Shown: positions 9,118 through 17,304 of the stretch, in pieces
Layout of the letters: each line of letters opens with the position of its first letter
How positions within the stretch are numbered: the first letter of the stretch is position 1
NCBI RefSeq assembly: GCF_025979885.1
Contig: NZ_CP110139.1
Coordinates: forward strand, 1,116,001-1,180,000
Reading direction: 5' to 3'
From: Hymenobacter sp. YIM 151500-1
Lineage (GTDB): Bacteria > Bacteroidota > Bacteroidia > Cytophagales > Hymenobacteraceae
Length of the DNA stretch: 64,000 nt
Made by a program: the position numbers and the translations under genes
Notes under the pieces: model-generated
Database searches by the model: none
Seen by the model: the letters and a program-made list of their open reading frames with translations, nothing else
What the model was told of the DNA's origin: nothing

Positions 9118-9576
9118 CTACACCTCATCCGACTTGATGCGCGGGTCGAACCGAAACTCCTCGCGGCCCACGATGCGAATACGCTTGAAGTCGGGGTGGC
9201 GGCTGTGCAGGATGTAGTTGTGCTCCTGGGGCACGATGGACGAGGGCACGCGCAACACGGCCGAGGTGCGCCGCTCGTACCAGGCGCTGCCCAGGGGCTG
9301 GCACACGGCGTAGCGGCTGGCCCGCTCCCACTGCTCGGGCAACTCGGCCACCGGGATTTCCTCAACCAGCAAGTCGTCAGGTACGTCGATGATCAGCACC
9401 CGGAAGTGCTCGGTGAGGCCCTCTCCGCTGCGGTGCACCACGTTTTCGAGGCAGGCCAGGGCCCGACTGGCGGCGGTGTAGATGACAAACTGGTCTTTGT
9501 AGTTCCACCGCGCCCGGTAGCCCGAGGCAAACAGGTCGTCGGCGTAGCGGGCCAGGCAGATGCGGTAGATGAGCAT
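9118..9576 (-). CDS. RES-domain toxin (NAD+-targeting, type II TA)
   Basis: 152-aa RES-family protein. Family members characterised as toxins degrade or phosphorolyse NAD+, or ADP-ribosylate a target, and stop growth. The RES signature is present: Arg5 in LIYRICLARYADDL, YRARWN (20-25), Glu44 in ALACLENVVH, and the Ser-containing segment RVPSSIVPQEHNYILHSRHP near the C-terminus. It starts 3 bp after the antitoxin stop codon, the standard antitoxin-first order for Xre-RES pairs. All expected motifs are intact, so the toxin is probably functional. Confidence 0.88.
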   Translation of the reverse strand: MLIYRICLARYADDLFASGYRARWNYKDQFVIYTAASRALACLENVVHRSGEGLTEHFRVLIIDVPDDLLVEEIPVAELPEQWERASRYAVCQPLGSAWYERRTSAVLRVPSSIVPQEHNYILHSRHPDFKRIRIVGREEFRFDPRIKSDEV

Positions 9577-9579
9577 TGC

Positions 9580-10041
9580 CTACGATAAGTCGCCGTAGGC
9601 AATGCGGGCCAACTCCTCGGCTACTAGGTCGATGCCGCCGCTGGTTTCGAGCAGGCGCAGGGGCAGCTCCCCGTCGAGGCCGTGGGCGGGCTTGCCCAGC
9701 CAGCGCAGGAACGCCGCCGCGTCGCCGAACACCTCCACTCCGCGGTGGTAGAGGCTGATGATTTTCAGGGTCTTTTCGCTGCTGGCGGCGCTCAACAGCT
9801 TGTTTTCCTGGGAGTAGGTGCGCAGGGTCTTAGTGGATAGCTCGTAAATGGCTTCCAACTCCGGCGCTTGCAACTGGTAGGCCTCCGCCACCTCAAACGC
9901 CGTGGCCGCCGGCACGCCCTTGCGGGCTTCCATTACCAGCGTAAACGAGTCGTGCCCGGCTTCGCTCCAAACGGCCCATTTCTGGCGCAGGAAAACCGGC
10001 ATAACGGCCGTGATTTTAGGTTGGTGGGCAGCAGTGGGCAT
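9580..10041 (-). CDS. Xre/MbcA/ParS-type antitoxin (DUF2384)
   Basis: 153-aa antitoxin partner of the RES toxin. The N-terminal part (about 20-90) contains an Xre-like DNA-binding region, and the C-terminal part matches the DUF2384 toxin-binding domain: VFGDAAAFLRWLGKPAHGL and a final helix ending LVAEELARIAYGDLS. In this family the antitoxin blocks the toxin active site with its C-terminus and represses its own promoter. A 12-bp perfect inverted repeat 29 bp upstream of the ATG is a good operator candidate. A second in-frame Met at residue 14 is an alternative start. Confidence 0.88.
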   Translation of the reverse strand: MPTAAHQPKITAVMPVFLRQKWAVWSEAGHDSFTLVMEARKGVPAATAFEVAEAYQLQAPELEAIYELSTKTLRTYSQENKLLSAASSEKTLKIISLYHRGVEVFGDAAAFLRWLGKPAHGLDGELPLRLLETSGGIDLVAEELARIAYGDLS

Positions 10042-10069
10042 AAGCTTGTGATTAGATAAACCGAAGCTA

Positions 10070-10104
10070 GAGAAATTTTTCTTAGCAACATGGAAAAATT
10101 TCTC
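10070..10104. promoter_or_regulatory. Candidate operator of the Xre-RES toxin-antitoxin operon
   Basis: GAGAAATTTTTC at 10070-10081 is exactly repeated as its reverse complement at 10093-10104, spaced by 11 bp, and sits 29 bp upstream of the antitoxin start. Xre-type antitoxins bind such palindromes for autorepression. Assignment to this repressor is inference. Confidence 0.6.
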
Positions 10105-10261
10105 TGAGTTCTTATAGGCTCCCCATACGCCCGCTTTTACCCCAGGGTGGAAGGGACAAACATATCCAGTTGGTCGAAGTGCTTTCTTGCTGTTGTCACC
10201 AGTAAGTGGGGAGGTGTTTTCTAAATAGTGTATCTTGTTTTTAGAATATCAAGCAGATGTG

Positions 10262-11971
10262 ATGAGGATTACTGGCCTACTGATTTTGCTACTCCTGCCT
10301 TTCGCAGTACCGGCTCAGGACCTGAACGCTGCCGTGTATGACCGTTACCTGGGAACATATCAAACGGCTGACCACAAGGAGCTAGTAATAGGCAGATCAT
10401 TTGTCCGGCTATTTTCTTTTGACCCACAAACATTCGATTTCCGAGGACTGTACCGCTTAAACGATACGACGTGGTTTTCGGGGAAGACTATCCTACCGGA
10501 CACTCCCAGGACTGCCTCCACCACCATTACATTCCTATCCGCTAGCCAAGGACCAGTACCGCAAGTTCTGGTAGCCAGCCCGGCAGGCACGGCGCAACGT
10601 GCGGTAAGAGCCACTCTGCTGTATCGGGAGGAAGCCGTACGCTTCAAGAATGGTAACACCACGCTTTCCGGCACACTGCTCCTACCTGACCAGCCGCGCC
10701 GAGTGCCTGCCGTCGTGCTCCTTCACGGTTCTGGCGAACAAAACCGGCACGGCTACGCCTCCTACATGCGCATTATTGCCGACCACCTGGCAAAAAACGG
10801 CATTGCGGTGCTCACCTATGACAAGCGCGGTTGCGGCAGCTCGACGGGCCGCTGGCAAACGGCTTCTTTTCGGGAGCTAGCGGAGGATGCACTGCAAGCC
10901 CGGCAGCTCTTGGCTCACCACCCGCGCATAGATCCGCGGAAGATTGGTTTTGGGGGCAGCAGCCAAGCTGGCTGGATACTGGCCAAGCTCACGGCCCTCC
11001 AGCCCGACACGCCTTTTATTTTTTGCCTGTCGGGCGCGGGCATGGGCACTAGCGCGGCTCAGCAAAACCTGTACAATACCGCCACTGAGCTGCGGGCCAA
11101 CGGCGCAACCGAAGCCCAGGTAGCAGCCGGCGTACAGGCATGGCGCAATCTGTACAACTACGTCGGTTCCCGCCGCCCCGAGGACGCCAGCAAACTCGAT
11201 GCTTCAGTGGCTGGCCTAGCCTCTACGAGCCCGGTGCGTGACTTCTTGCCGCCGCTGTCGACTAGCATCGACTTCCAGAAAACAGATCAGTGGTTTCAGG
11301 CCCTGGAAATCACCTACGACCCTACCACCGATTGGGCAGCCTACCGGGGTAGCTTGTTGGCTATGTTCGGCGAGCTGGACGCGTCTACTCCAGTACAGGA
11401 AGTAAGCCAGGCGTTAACTCGCAGTCTGACAAAAGGCCGGGCAAAAAAGTCTACTGTCATTATCTACCCCCAAGCCAATCACCTCCTGCTGCGCGCCTCA
11501 ACGCGAAGTGACAGTGAGTTTGGACGACTAACGTCCTTTGAGCCGCACTTCCTGCCTGACTTGAGCAATTGGCTGCTGGCGGTAACTACCAGCGAAAGCG
11601 CAGCTATTACGCAGGTCAAGCAAGCGGAAAGAGCGTGGCTGACGGCTTACGAACAGGGCGACACCGCCGCCATGAAAAACATTCTGGCCGACACCTTTAC
11701 GATAACCTTCCCCAATGGCCTGACGCAAACCAAGCAGCAGGTTGTGAAGGAACTACCCAACTTGCGCATCTGCTGCCCAGGCGCCAGGCTCTATACCTCC
11801 GTGCAGCGAGCCGCTGACCACGGAAAAACCGTGGTCCTAACGGGCGTCGTGACCACAGAATTCCTTAAAAATGGCGTGCCCGAGGTTATCCGGCAACGAT
11901 ACACCGATACCTACGCATACACCGGCCGCCGTTGGCAAGTAGTGACATCACGGCTCGTTGACTACAAGTAG
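10262..11971 (+). CDS. Exported alpha/beta hydrolase with C-terminal NTF2-like (DUF4440) domain
   Basis: 569-aa protein with a signal peptide (MRITGLLILLLLPFAVPAQ). The middle is an alpha/beta-hydrolase of the dipeptidyl-peptidase/esterase type: VVLLHGSGEQNRHG forms the oxyanion region, GGSSQAG (231-237) holds the likely nucleophile Ser234, FGELDAS the Asp and YPQANHLLLR the His. After about residue 445 a DUF4440/SnoaL-like domain follows (VKQAERAWLTAYEQGDTAAM...). ATG at 10262 is chosen over the ATG at 10235 because it starts right at the signal peptide. The substrate is unknown; acyl-ester or peptide cleavage in the periplasm is likely. Confidence 0.8.
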   Translation: MRITGLLILLLLPFAVPAQDLNAAVYDRYLGTYQTADHKELVIGRSFVRLFSFDPQTFDFRGLYRLNDTTWFSGKTILPDTPRTASTTITFLSASQGPVPQVLVASPAGTAQRAVRATLLYREEAVRFKNGNTTLSGTLLLPDQPRRVPAVVLLHGSGEQNRHGYASYMRIIADHLAKNGIAVLTYDKRGCGSSTGRWQTASFRELAEDALQARQLLAHHPRIDPRKIGFGGSSQAGWILAKLTALQPDTPFIFCLSGAGMGTSAAQQNLYNTATELRANGATEAQVAAGVQAWRNLYNYVGSRRPEDASKLDASVAGLASTSPVRDFLPPLSTSIDFQKTDQWFQALEITYDPTTDWAAYRGSLLAMFGELDASTPVQEVSQALTRSLTKGRAKKSTVIIYPQANHLLLRASTRSDSEFGRLTSFEPHFLPDLSNWLLAVTTSESAAITQVKQAERAWLTAYEQGDTAAMKNILADTFTITFPNGLTQTKQQVVKELPNLRICCPGARLYTSVQRAADHGKTVVLTGVVTTEFLKNGVPEVIRQRYTDTYAYTGRRWQVVTSRLVDYK

Positions 11972-12068
11972 CGTTTTACCCCGCTTTCAGTAGTCCAAGG
12001 CTACCGTGGTGCAGACAAGGCAAAATTTCCAGATGCCATACGTACCGCCGGTTTTTCGTAGCCTAAAA

Positions 12069-13139
12069 CTACGCTCCCACCACCGCACTCAGCGGCACCG
12101 GGTGCAGAATCAGCCACACCAGCTCCCGCAGAATCTCGCCGTCGGTCATGGAGCCGGCGTCGATGCCTTTGCTTTGGGCGTCGGCGCGTCGTATCAGGTG
12201 CACGATGTCGCGGGTGCGGGCGAAGCTGAACACCTTCAAGCCGGTTTGGTAGTCGCGGCGGGCGAAGGTGCTAGCCAGGTTCAGGCGCTTCCAGTCGGCC
12301 TCGGTGGGGTTGGGCAGCTGGTGCAGGGCCAGCAGGCGGGAGAAGTAGTTGAACAGCAGCGTCAGGTTCGGGATGAGCGGATTGGCCTTGGGGTTGGCCT
12401 CGAAGTAGAGCAGGATGCGGTTGGCCTTGAGCACGTCGCGCCGGATAAGGGCGCTTTGCAGCTCGAAGATGTTGTACTCCTTGCTGATGCCCACCATGCG
12501 CTGCACCAGGTCCTCGTCGATGGCGTGACCGGGCAGCAGGTTGAGCAGCATCTTGTCCACCTCGTTGGTCAGGCGGCCCAGCTCGGCCCCGATGTACTCG
12601 GCCAGCATGGCCGTGGCCTGGGGCGTAATCTGCTGGCCCTTGCTGCGCACGTACTGCGTGAGCCAGGGCGCCACCTGGTTGTCGTAGAGCTTTTTGCTCG
12701 TCATGAGCACCGTGCCGGCCGGGGCGGGCTCCTTCTTGTCGCCGGTCAGTAGCTTGCCCAGCTTCTTGCGCGCATCCAGGGTTTTGTGCTTGTAGCACAG
12801 CACCAGCACCGTGCTGTGCAGCGGGTTCTTCAGATACGCCTCCAGAAACGGCCACGCCTTTTCCGACTCCAAATCAGCCACGGCCTGGGCCTCTTTCACA
12901 ATAACCACCGAGCGGTCGGCCATCATCGGAAACCGTTTGGCCTGGCCCAGAATGCCGGCCACGTCGGTGTCCTTGCCGTAGAGCACCACCTGGTTGAAGC
13001 CCTTCTCGTGTTCTTGCAACACCGTGCGCTCCAGCAGGTCGCTTACCAGGTCGATGTAGTAGGGCTCCTCCCCTTGCAGGAAATACACGGGCGCAAACTG
13101 CCGCTGCTGGAGCTGCTTGAGAACTTCGTCGGGGGTCAA
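12069..13139 (-). CDS. holA: DNA polymerase III subunit delta
   Basis: 356-aa delta subunit of the replicative clamp loader, which opens the beta sliding clamp on DNA. Family features: the N-terminal APVYFLQGEEPYYIDLVSDLL, the MADRSVVIVKEAQ segment, and the downstream KLGKLLTGDKKEPAPAGTVL and GAELGRLTNEVDKMLL regions typical of HolA. Length matches the family. It is transcribed away from tyrS across a 218-bp gap filled with periodic AT-rich repeats. ATG at 13139. Confidence 0.92.
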   Translation of the reverse strand: MTPDEVLKQLQQRQFAPVYFLQGEEPYYIDLVSDLLERTVLQEHEKGFNQVVLYGKDTDVAGILGQAKRFPMMADRSVVIVKEAQAVADLESEKAWPFLEAYLKNPLHSTVLVLCYKHKTLDARKKLGKLLTGDKKEPAPAGTVLMTSKKLYDNQVAPWLTQYVRSKGQQITPQATAMLAEYIGAELGRLTNEVDKMLLNLLPGHAIDEDLVQRMVGISKEYNIFELQSALIRRDVLKANRILLYFEANPKANPLIPNLTLLFNYFSRLLALHQLPNPTEADWKRLNLASTFARRDYQTGLKVFSFARTRDIVHLIRRADAQSKGIDAGSMTDGEILRELVWLILHPVPLSAVVGA

Positions 13140-13143
13140 TTTT

Positions 13144-13355
13144 TACTTGGTAAGTAAGAAGTAGCAAGTAAGAATTTACCTACGGCAGCTTGCTAGGCTA
13201 TGCCGGCAATTCTTGTCCGCCAAAGGTACAGCCTGCCTCTTACCTTTGCGGCCTGACTGGTAAGAATCAGGTCTGATTGGCATTGCGTGGATGATCTTCT
13301 GTTGCTTGCGCCATCAGACAAATTCTTAATTACTAATTCCTAATTACTAATTCAC
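13144..13355. repeat. Divergent-gap periodic repeats (AAGTAAG and ATTACTA motifs)
   Basis: Left arm about 13144-13177 is built of GTAAGTAAGAAGTAGCAAG-type units, and right arm 13321-13355 of TTAATTACTAATTCC-type units. The reverse complement of the left arm resembles the right arm imperfectly. The middle holds a TACCTTTG box on each strand (minus 13228-13221, plus 13241-13248), possible -7 elements for holA and tyrS, without well-spaced TTG boxes. Confidence 0.55.
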
Positions 13356-13357
13356 CC

Positions 13358-14875
13358 TTGGACCTGATAGAAGAACTGCGCTGGCGAAAGATGCTTCATG
13401 ACAAAGGCATGATGCCCGGCACGGCCGAGCACTTACGTGCCGGCGCGCCTGTTACTGGCTACATCGGCTTTGATCCCACGGCCCCGTCCCTGCACATCGG
13501 CAACCTGGCCACCATTATGCTACTGGTGCACCTGCAGCGGGCCGGCCACCGCCCCGTGGCCCTGGTGGGCGGCGCCACCGGCATGATTGGTGACCCATCG
13601 GGCAAGTCGGCGGAGCGCAACCTGCTGGACGAAGACGCCCTGCGCCGCAACCAGGCCGGCATCCGGGCCCAGCTGGAGCGGTTCATTGAGTTCAACGACT
13701 CGCCCACCGGTGCGCTGGTCGTCAACAACTACGACTGGTTCAAGGACTTTGGTTTTCTGCAGTTTCTGCGCGAAGTAGGCAAGCACCTTACCGTGAACTA
13801 CATGATGGCCAAAGAATCCGTCCAGAAAAGAATAGGAATCAATAAGACCATGGAGCGTATCAATGTAGGTATCGATGACACGGTATCTTATGTTGACGGC
13901 ATAATTAACTTGCTTGATGACCCAACAACAGACATTCAAAGTGTTCAAAAGAATTTGTCTGAGCTAAAAGGTGCGTTGCTAACTCTTAAGCACATTTCAG
14001 AGCCTGACTTTGAAAAAAAGGCTGAAGCATCCAGATCATTCCTTCAAGAAACCATTTTTCGCAAAGCAGAAGAGGCGGGCATCAGCTACACCGAGTTTAG
14101 CTACCAACTGCTGCAGGGCTACGACTTCTACCACTTATATAAGGAGTTGGGCTGTACCCTGCAAATGGGCGCCTCCGACCAGTGGGGCAACATCACTGCC
14201 GGCACCGAGCTAATACAGCGCATGACGGGCGGCGAGGGCAAGGCTTACGCCCTCACCGGCCAGCTCATCACCAAGGCCGATGGCACCAAGTACGGCAAGA
14301 GCGAAACCGGCACCGTGTGGCTCGACCCCACCCTGACCTCGCCCTATCAGTTCTACCAGTTCTTCCTCAACGCCGCCGACGCCGACGCGCCCCGCCTCAT
14401 CCGCGTCTTCACGCTGCTCAGCCAAGAGGAAATCGAAGCCCTAGAAGCCGAGCACGCCCAGGCTCCGCATCGGCGGGTTCTGCAAAAAGCCCTGGCCCAG
14501 GACGTAACCACCCGCGTGCATGGGGCCGCAGCCTACGAAGCAGCTCTGGCCGCCTCGCAGGTGCTGTTCGGGGGCGGCGACCTGGCCTTGCTGGATGAGG
14601 CTACCCTGCTCGACGTGTTTGCCGGCGTGCCCCACGTGGAGGTGGCCCAAACCGAGCTGGCCGGTATGGACGTCCTCACGCTGCTGAGCACAGCCACCGG
14701 CAACGTTATCTTCTCCTCCAAAGGCGAGGCGCGCAAAATGGTGCAGAACAACGGCGTGAAGCTCAACCGCCAGAAAGTAACTCCCGACCAGTCGGCCACG
14801 GCCGTAGCGCCCCTGCCAGGCAACTACCTCGTTGCGCAGAAGGGGAAAAGCTATTTCCTCATTAAGCTGATCTAA
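13358..14875 (+). CDS. tyrS: Tyrosine--tRNA ligase with an 81-residue internal insertion
   Basis: Class I aminoacyl-tRNA synthetase that charges tRNA-Tyr. Motifs: HIGN at 46-49, the KMSKS-equivalent KYGKS at 311-315, [10 protein letters not shown] in the active site, and a C-terminal S4 RNA-binding domain ([15 protein letters not shown]). The start is TTG at 13358. The protein is 505 aa, while this family is usually about 420-430 aa. The excess is residues 160-240 (13835-14077), which split the normally continuous stretch [15 protein letters not shown]. The insert is in frame, about 40% GC against a GC-rich flank, and predicted mostly helical. Catalytic residues on both sides are intact, so activity is expected but not proven. 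Confidence 0.93.
   Translation: MDLIEELRWRKMLHDKGMMPGTAEHLRAGAPVTGYIGFDPTAPSLHIGNLATIMLLVHLQRAGHRPVALVGGATGMIGDPSGKSAERNLLDEDALRRNQAGIRAQLERFIEFNDSPTGALVVNNYDWFKDFGFLQFLREVGKHLTVNYMMAKESVQKRIGINKTMERINVGIDDTVSYVDGIINLLDDPTTDIQSVQKNLSELKGALLTLKHISEPDFEKKAEASRSFLQETIFRKAEEAGISYTEFSYQLLQGYDFYHLYKELGCTLQMGASDQWGNITAGTELIQRMTGGEGKAYALTGQLITKADGTKYGKSETGTVWLDPTLTSPYQFYQFFLNAADADAPRLIRVFTLLSQEEIEALEAEHAQAPHRRVLQKALAQDVTTRVHGAAAYEAALAASQVLFGGGDLALLDEATLLDVFAGVPHVEVAQTELAGMDVLTLLSTATGNVIFSSKGEARKMVQNNGVKLNRQKVTPDQSATAVAPLPGNYLVAQKGKSYFLIKLI
13835..14077 (+). other. Low-GC in-frame insertion inside tyrS
   Basis: 243 bp, exactly 81 codons, between the conserved segments KESVQKRI and [17 protein letters not shown]. 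In Geobacillus TyrRS the equivalent segments are joined by only two residues. My base count gives 97 G or C in about 242 bases (40%). The translation begins [15 protein letters not shown] and ends [10 protein letters not shown], with several Lys/Glu-rich helices, no Cys/Ser intein start and no His-Asn intein end. Confidence 0.85.
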
Positions 14876-14930
14876 CCGGCCGCGTCTTTATCTAAGCAGC
14901 GGTTTGGATTAGCTAACTAGTTGGTTAGCC

Positions 14931-15058
14931 CACTGTAGAGACGCAAGATGTTGCGCCTCCTCGTTGAACGACCAGCGAAGAACAATGCCGTTCTAGTGGC
15001 GCGGACGCCGAGACGCGAACCGTTGGTCGGCGTAGCCAAGGGTCGCGTTTCTACAGTG
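14931..15058. repeat. Intergenic inverted repeat with CACTGTAGAGACGC ends
   Basis: CACTGTAGAGACGC (14931-14944) pairs with GCGTTTCTACAGTG (15045-15058) with one mismatch. The interior has further partial pairing (CGTTGAACGACC with CGTTGGTCGGCG). It occupies most of the 322-bp gap between tyrS and the histone-like gene and shares its outer motif with the element at 4060. No gene is seen in this gap. Confidence 0.7.
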
Positions 15059-15107
15059 GCTAGACGCTGCAACAACTAACGCCAACCGCTTCTAAGCTTT
15101 ACATGAA

Positions 15108-15135
15108 AAAAGCCTCCCGAGTGGGAGGCCTTTTT
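15108..15135. terminator. Bidirectional hairpin terminator
   Basis: AGCCTCCC (15111-15118) pairs with GGGAGGCC/T (15123-15131) around a short loop, with an A-run on the left and a T-run on the right, so it can stop transcription in both directions: the histone-like gene (minus) and read-through from tyrS (plus). Confidence 0.8.
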
Positions 15136-15198
15136 ATTGGGAGAGAGGTTCGTCCACAAAATCCGACTCATCCGAAAAATCCGGATGAATCCGTGGTC

Positions 15199-15477
15199 TT
15201 ACTTCTTTTTCGCCGGAGCGGCTTTCTTAGCGGCGGGAGCGGCGGCTTTCTTGGCCGGAGCAGCTTTGGCAGCACCGTTGCTGGCGCCACCGGCAGCAGC
15301 ACCGCCTTCGTTCTTCTTGTTCTGCACCTCGGTGCGGATGCTCTGGGCCATATTCTTCAGCTCCTGCATGCCCTTGCGCACGCGGGTACCAGCGGCAGAG
15401 TTGTTCTTGTCGTAGAACTTCTCGAAGTCAGCTTCCAGCGACATCACGAGGTCTTTCAGTTGGCTAAAATTGTTCAT
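15199..15477 (-). CDS. Histone H1-like nucleoid protein
   Basis: 92-aa protein with a helical N-terminal domain (MNNFSQLKDLVMSLEADF..., about 1-52) and a Lys/Ala/Pro-rich C-terminal tail made of AKKAAAPAAKKAAPAKKK-like units. This is the layout of the bacterial histone H1-like Hc1 family found in Chlamydia and Bacteroidota, which binds DNA non-specifically through the basic tail. It is monocistronic, followed by a strong bidirectional terminator. DNA condensation or architectural function is inferred from composition and family. Confidence 0.85.
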   Translation of the reverse strand: MNNFSQLKDLVMSLEADFEKFYDKNNSAAGTRVRKGMQELKNMAQSIRTEVQNKKNEGGAAAGGASNGAAKAAPAKKAAAPAAKKAAPAKKK

Positions 15478-15663
15478 GGGGGAAGAGGGTTATGTGGTGT
15501 GGAAAAATGTGTTTAACGGGCCCTAATATACAGGGATTTCAAATACAAGCAAGTTGCCAACTTTTTTTATCAAACGCCCTTACCGGCTCGTACAGGGCAT
15601 TTTTACCCCGCAATAGCTGCCCCTCTTCTCCCCTCCACTTAGCTTCTCACTAGGAATAGTCCT

Positions 15664-15708
15664 AAATACAAAAGCCGAGCACCCGCTGGACACCCGGCTT
15701 TTGTATTT
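15664..15708 (-). terminator. Perfect 14-bp-stem hairpin after the palmitoyltransferase gene
   Basis: AAATACAAAAGCCG (15664-15677) and CGGCTTTTGTATTT (15695-15708) are exact reverse complements with a 17-nt loop, lying 14 bp after the stop codon at 15722. The U-rich 3' arm suits termination. Confidence 0.7.
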
Positions 15709-15721
15709 AGCAAAGCACAGG

Positions 15722-16972
15722 CTAAGCCTGTAGCCCCGCAGGCACTTCGGCTTTGGAGTAAAGCCCTTTTGAGAGCTTTTCCTGCACCGCCTCAAAGGCC
15801 CGGATGGTGGTGGCTACATCGTCGAGGGTATGGACGGCGGTGGGGATAAGGCGAAGCATAATTACGCCCTTGGGCACCACCGGATACACCACAATAGAGC
15901 AGAAAATGCCGTGATTCTCACGCAAATCGAAGGTAATCTGCGTGGCGTCGGGAATTTGGCCCTCCAGCAGCACCGGCGTCACGCACGAAGTGGTGGTGCC
16001 GATGTTGAAGCCTTTTTCGCGCAATCCGCTCTGCAAGGCCCGCACGATAATCCAGAGGTTTTCCTTTAGCTCGGGGCGGGTGCGCAGCAGCTCCAGGCGT
16101 TTCAAAGCACCCACCACAAGCGGCATGGGTAGGCTTTTGGCGAAAATCTGGCTGCGCATGTTGTAGCGCAAATATTCAATTACGTTCTCGGGGCCGGCTA
16201 CGAAGGCGCCGATGCTGGCCATGCTCTTCGCAAAGGTCGAAAAATATAGGTCGATGCCGTCCTGCACCCCCTGTTCTTCGCCGGTTCCGGCGCCCGTAGC
16301 GCCCATCGTGCCGAAGCCGTGGGCATCATCCACGAACAGGCGGAACTGGTATTTCTCTTTCAAGGCCACCACGCCGCGCAGGTTGCCCTGGTTGCCCGAC
16401 ATGCCAAACACGCCCTCGGTAATTACCAGAATGCCGCCGCCGGTTTCGTCGATGATGCGCTGGGCCCGCTCCAGCTGCTTTTCCAGGCTGCCCATGTCGT
16501 TGTGGGTGTACACAAACCGCTTGCCCTGGTGCAGGCGCACCCCGTCGATGATGCAGGCGTGCGACTCGGCGTCGTACACAATCACGTCGTGGCGGTTCAC
16601 CATGGCATCGATAATGCTCACTACGCCCTGGTAGCCGAAGTTCAGGAGCATGCAGTCGGGCTTCATCACAAACTCAGCCAGCTCACTTTCCAGCTGCTCG
16701 TGCAGGTTGGAGTTGCCGGACATCATGCGCGCGCCCATGGGCAGGGCCATGCCGTACTCGGCGGCGGCCTCGGCGTCGGCGCGGCGCACCTCGGGGTGGT
16801 TGGCCAGGCCCAGGTAGTTGTTCAGGCTCCAGGTGAGCACCTCTTTACCGCGGAAAATCATGCGGGGCTTAATCTCGCCTTCCAGCTTGGGAAACGTGAA
16901 ATAGCCGTGTGCATAGTGCGAGTGGCTGCCCAGCGGGCCGCGGTTGGCGGCAATCTTCTCAAATAGATCCAC
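15722..16972 (-). CDS. spt: Serine palmitoyltransferase-type aminotransferase
   Basis: 416-aa PLP enzyme of the alpha-oxoamine synthase family. Bacteroidota make sphingolipids, and serine palmitoyltransferase condenses serine with palmitoyl-CoA as the first step. The sequence closely follows bacterial SPT: MSGNSNLHEQLESELAEF, VDDAHGFGTMGATGAGTG (PLP-binding Asp/His), and the Schiff-base Lys in YFSTFAKSMASIGAF. The start appears to be GTG at 16972. A related 2-amino-3-ketobutyrate CoA ligase is the alternative, but the GEEQGVQDGIDLYF segment favours SPT. A well-spaced Bacteroidota promoter (TTG-N20-TACCTTTG) lies at 17087-17057, giving a leader of about 75 nt. Confidence 0.87.
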   Translation of the reverse strand: MDLFEKIAANRGPLGSHSHYAHGYFTFPKLEGEIKPRMIFRGKEVLTWSLNNYLGLANHPEVRRADAEAAAEYGMALPMGARMMSGNSNLHEQLESELAEFVMKPDCMLLNFGYQGVVSIIDAMVNRHDVIVYDAESHACIIDGVRLHQGKRFVYTHNDMGSLEKQLERAQRIIDETGGGILVITEGVFGMSGNQGNLRGVVALKEKYQFRLFVDDAHGFGTMGATGAGTGEEQGVQDGIDLYFSTFAKSMASIGAFVAGPENVIEYLRYNMRSQIFAKSLPMPLVVGALKRLELLRTRPELKENLWIIVRALQSGLREKGFNIGTTTSCVTPVLLEGQIPDATQITFDLRENHGIFCSIVVYPVVPKGVIMLRLIPTAVHTLDDVATTIRAFEAVQEKLSKGLYSKAEVPAGLQA

Positions 16973-17056
16973 GAGGGAACGGGTTGAATGTGAAAGAAAT
17001 CAGGAGGTTACACAGGGGCGTAACTCCCGGAAGATGTACAAAGTTATGGCAATCCG

Positions 17057-17087
17057 CAAAGGTAGCCGCCCGCAGGCCGGCAAACAA
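17057..17087 (-). promoter_or_regulatory. Bacteroidota-type promoter for spt
   Basis: On the minus strand, TTG (17087-17085) is followed after 20 nt by TACCTTTG (17064-17057), matching the Bacteroidota -33/-7 consensus TTG and TAnnTTTG. Transcription would begin near 17050, upstream of the GTG start at 16972. Confidence 0.65.
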
Positions 17088-17182
17088 CCGCCTAGGAATT
17101 GCCCGCGCGCGTTTTACGGTGCCAGTGGAATGACGTTTCTTTGGGTAATGAACAGCATTATTCAGCTGCCTTGAATAGGCAT

Positions 17183-17258
17183 GTCATTCCGAGCGAAGCG
17201 AGGAATCTGAGTTAGCCTCTTGGAAGTAACCCAGATTCCTCGCCTCGCTCGGAATGAC
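17183..17258. repeat. GTCATTCCGAGCG intergenic palindrome
   Basis: Arms 17183-17209 and 17232-17258 (GTCATTCCGAGCGAAGCGAG... and its complement) match at 26 of 27 positions with a 22-nt loop. The same GTCATTCCGAGCGCAGCGAGG core recurs at 26854. It lies between spt and accC, just before the accC leader. Confidence 0.85.
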
Positions 17259-17304
17259 ACCTTTTTCTACCGTACCTCTCTCCCACCCGCATCCGCTCCC
17301 TTAC

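Noticed and set aside
10235..10261. Upstream ATG start for the alpha/beta hydrolase
   Set aside because: It adds nine residues with an acidic charge before an otherwise standard signal peptide starting at 10262.
13835..14077. Intein in tyrS
   Set aside because: Far too short, lacks the Cys/Ser first residue, the TxxH block and the terminal His-Asn, and the junction residues are Gly and Ala.
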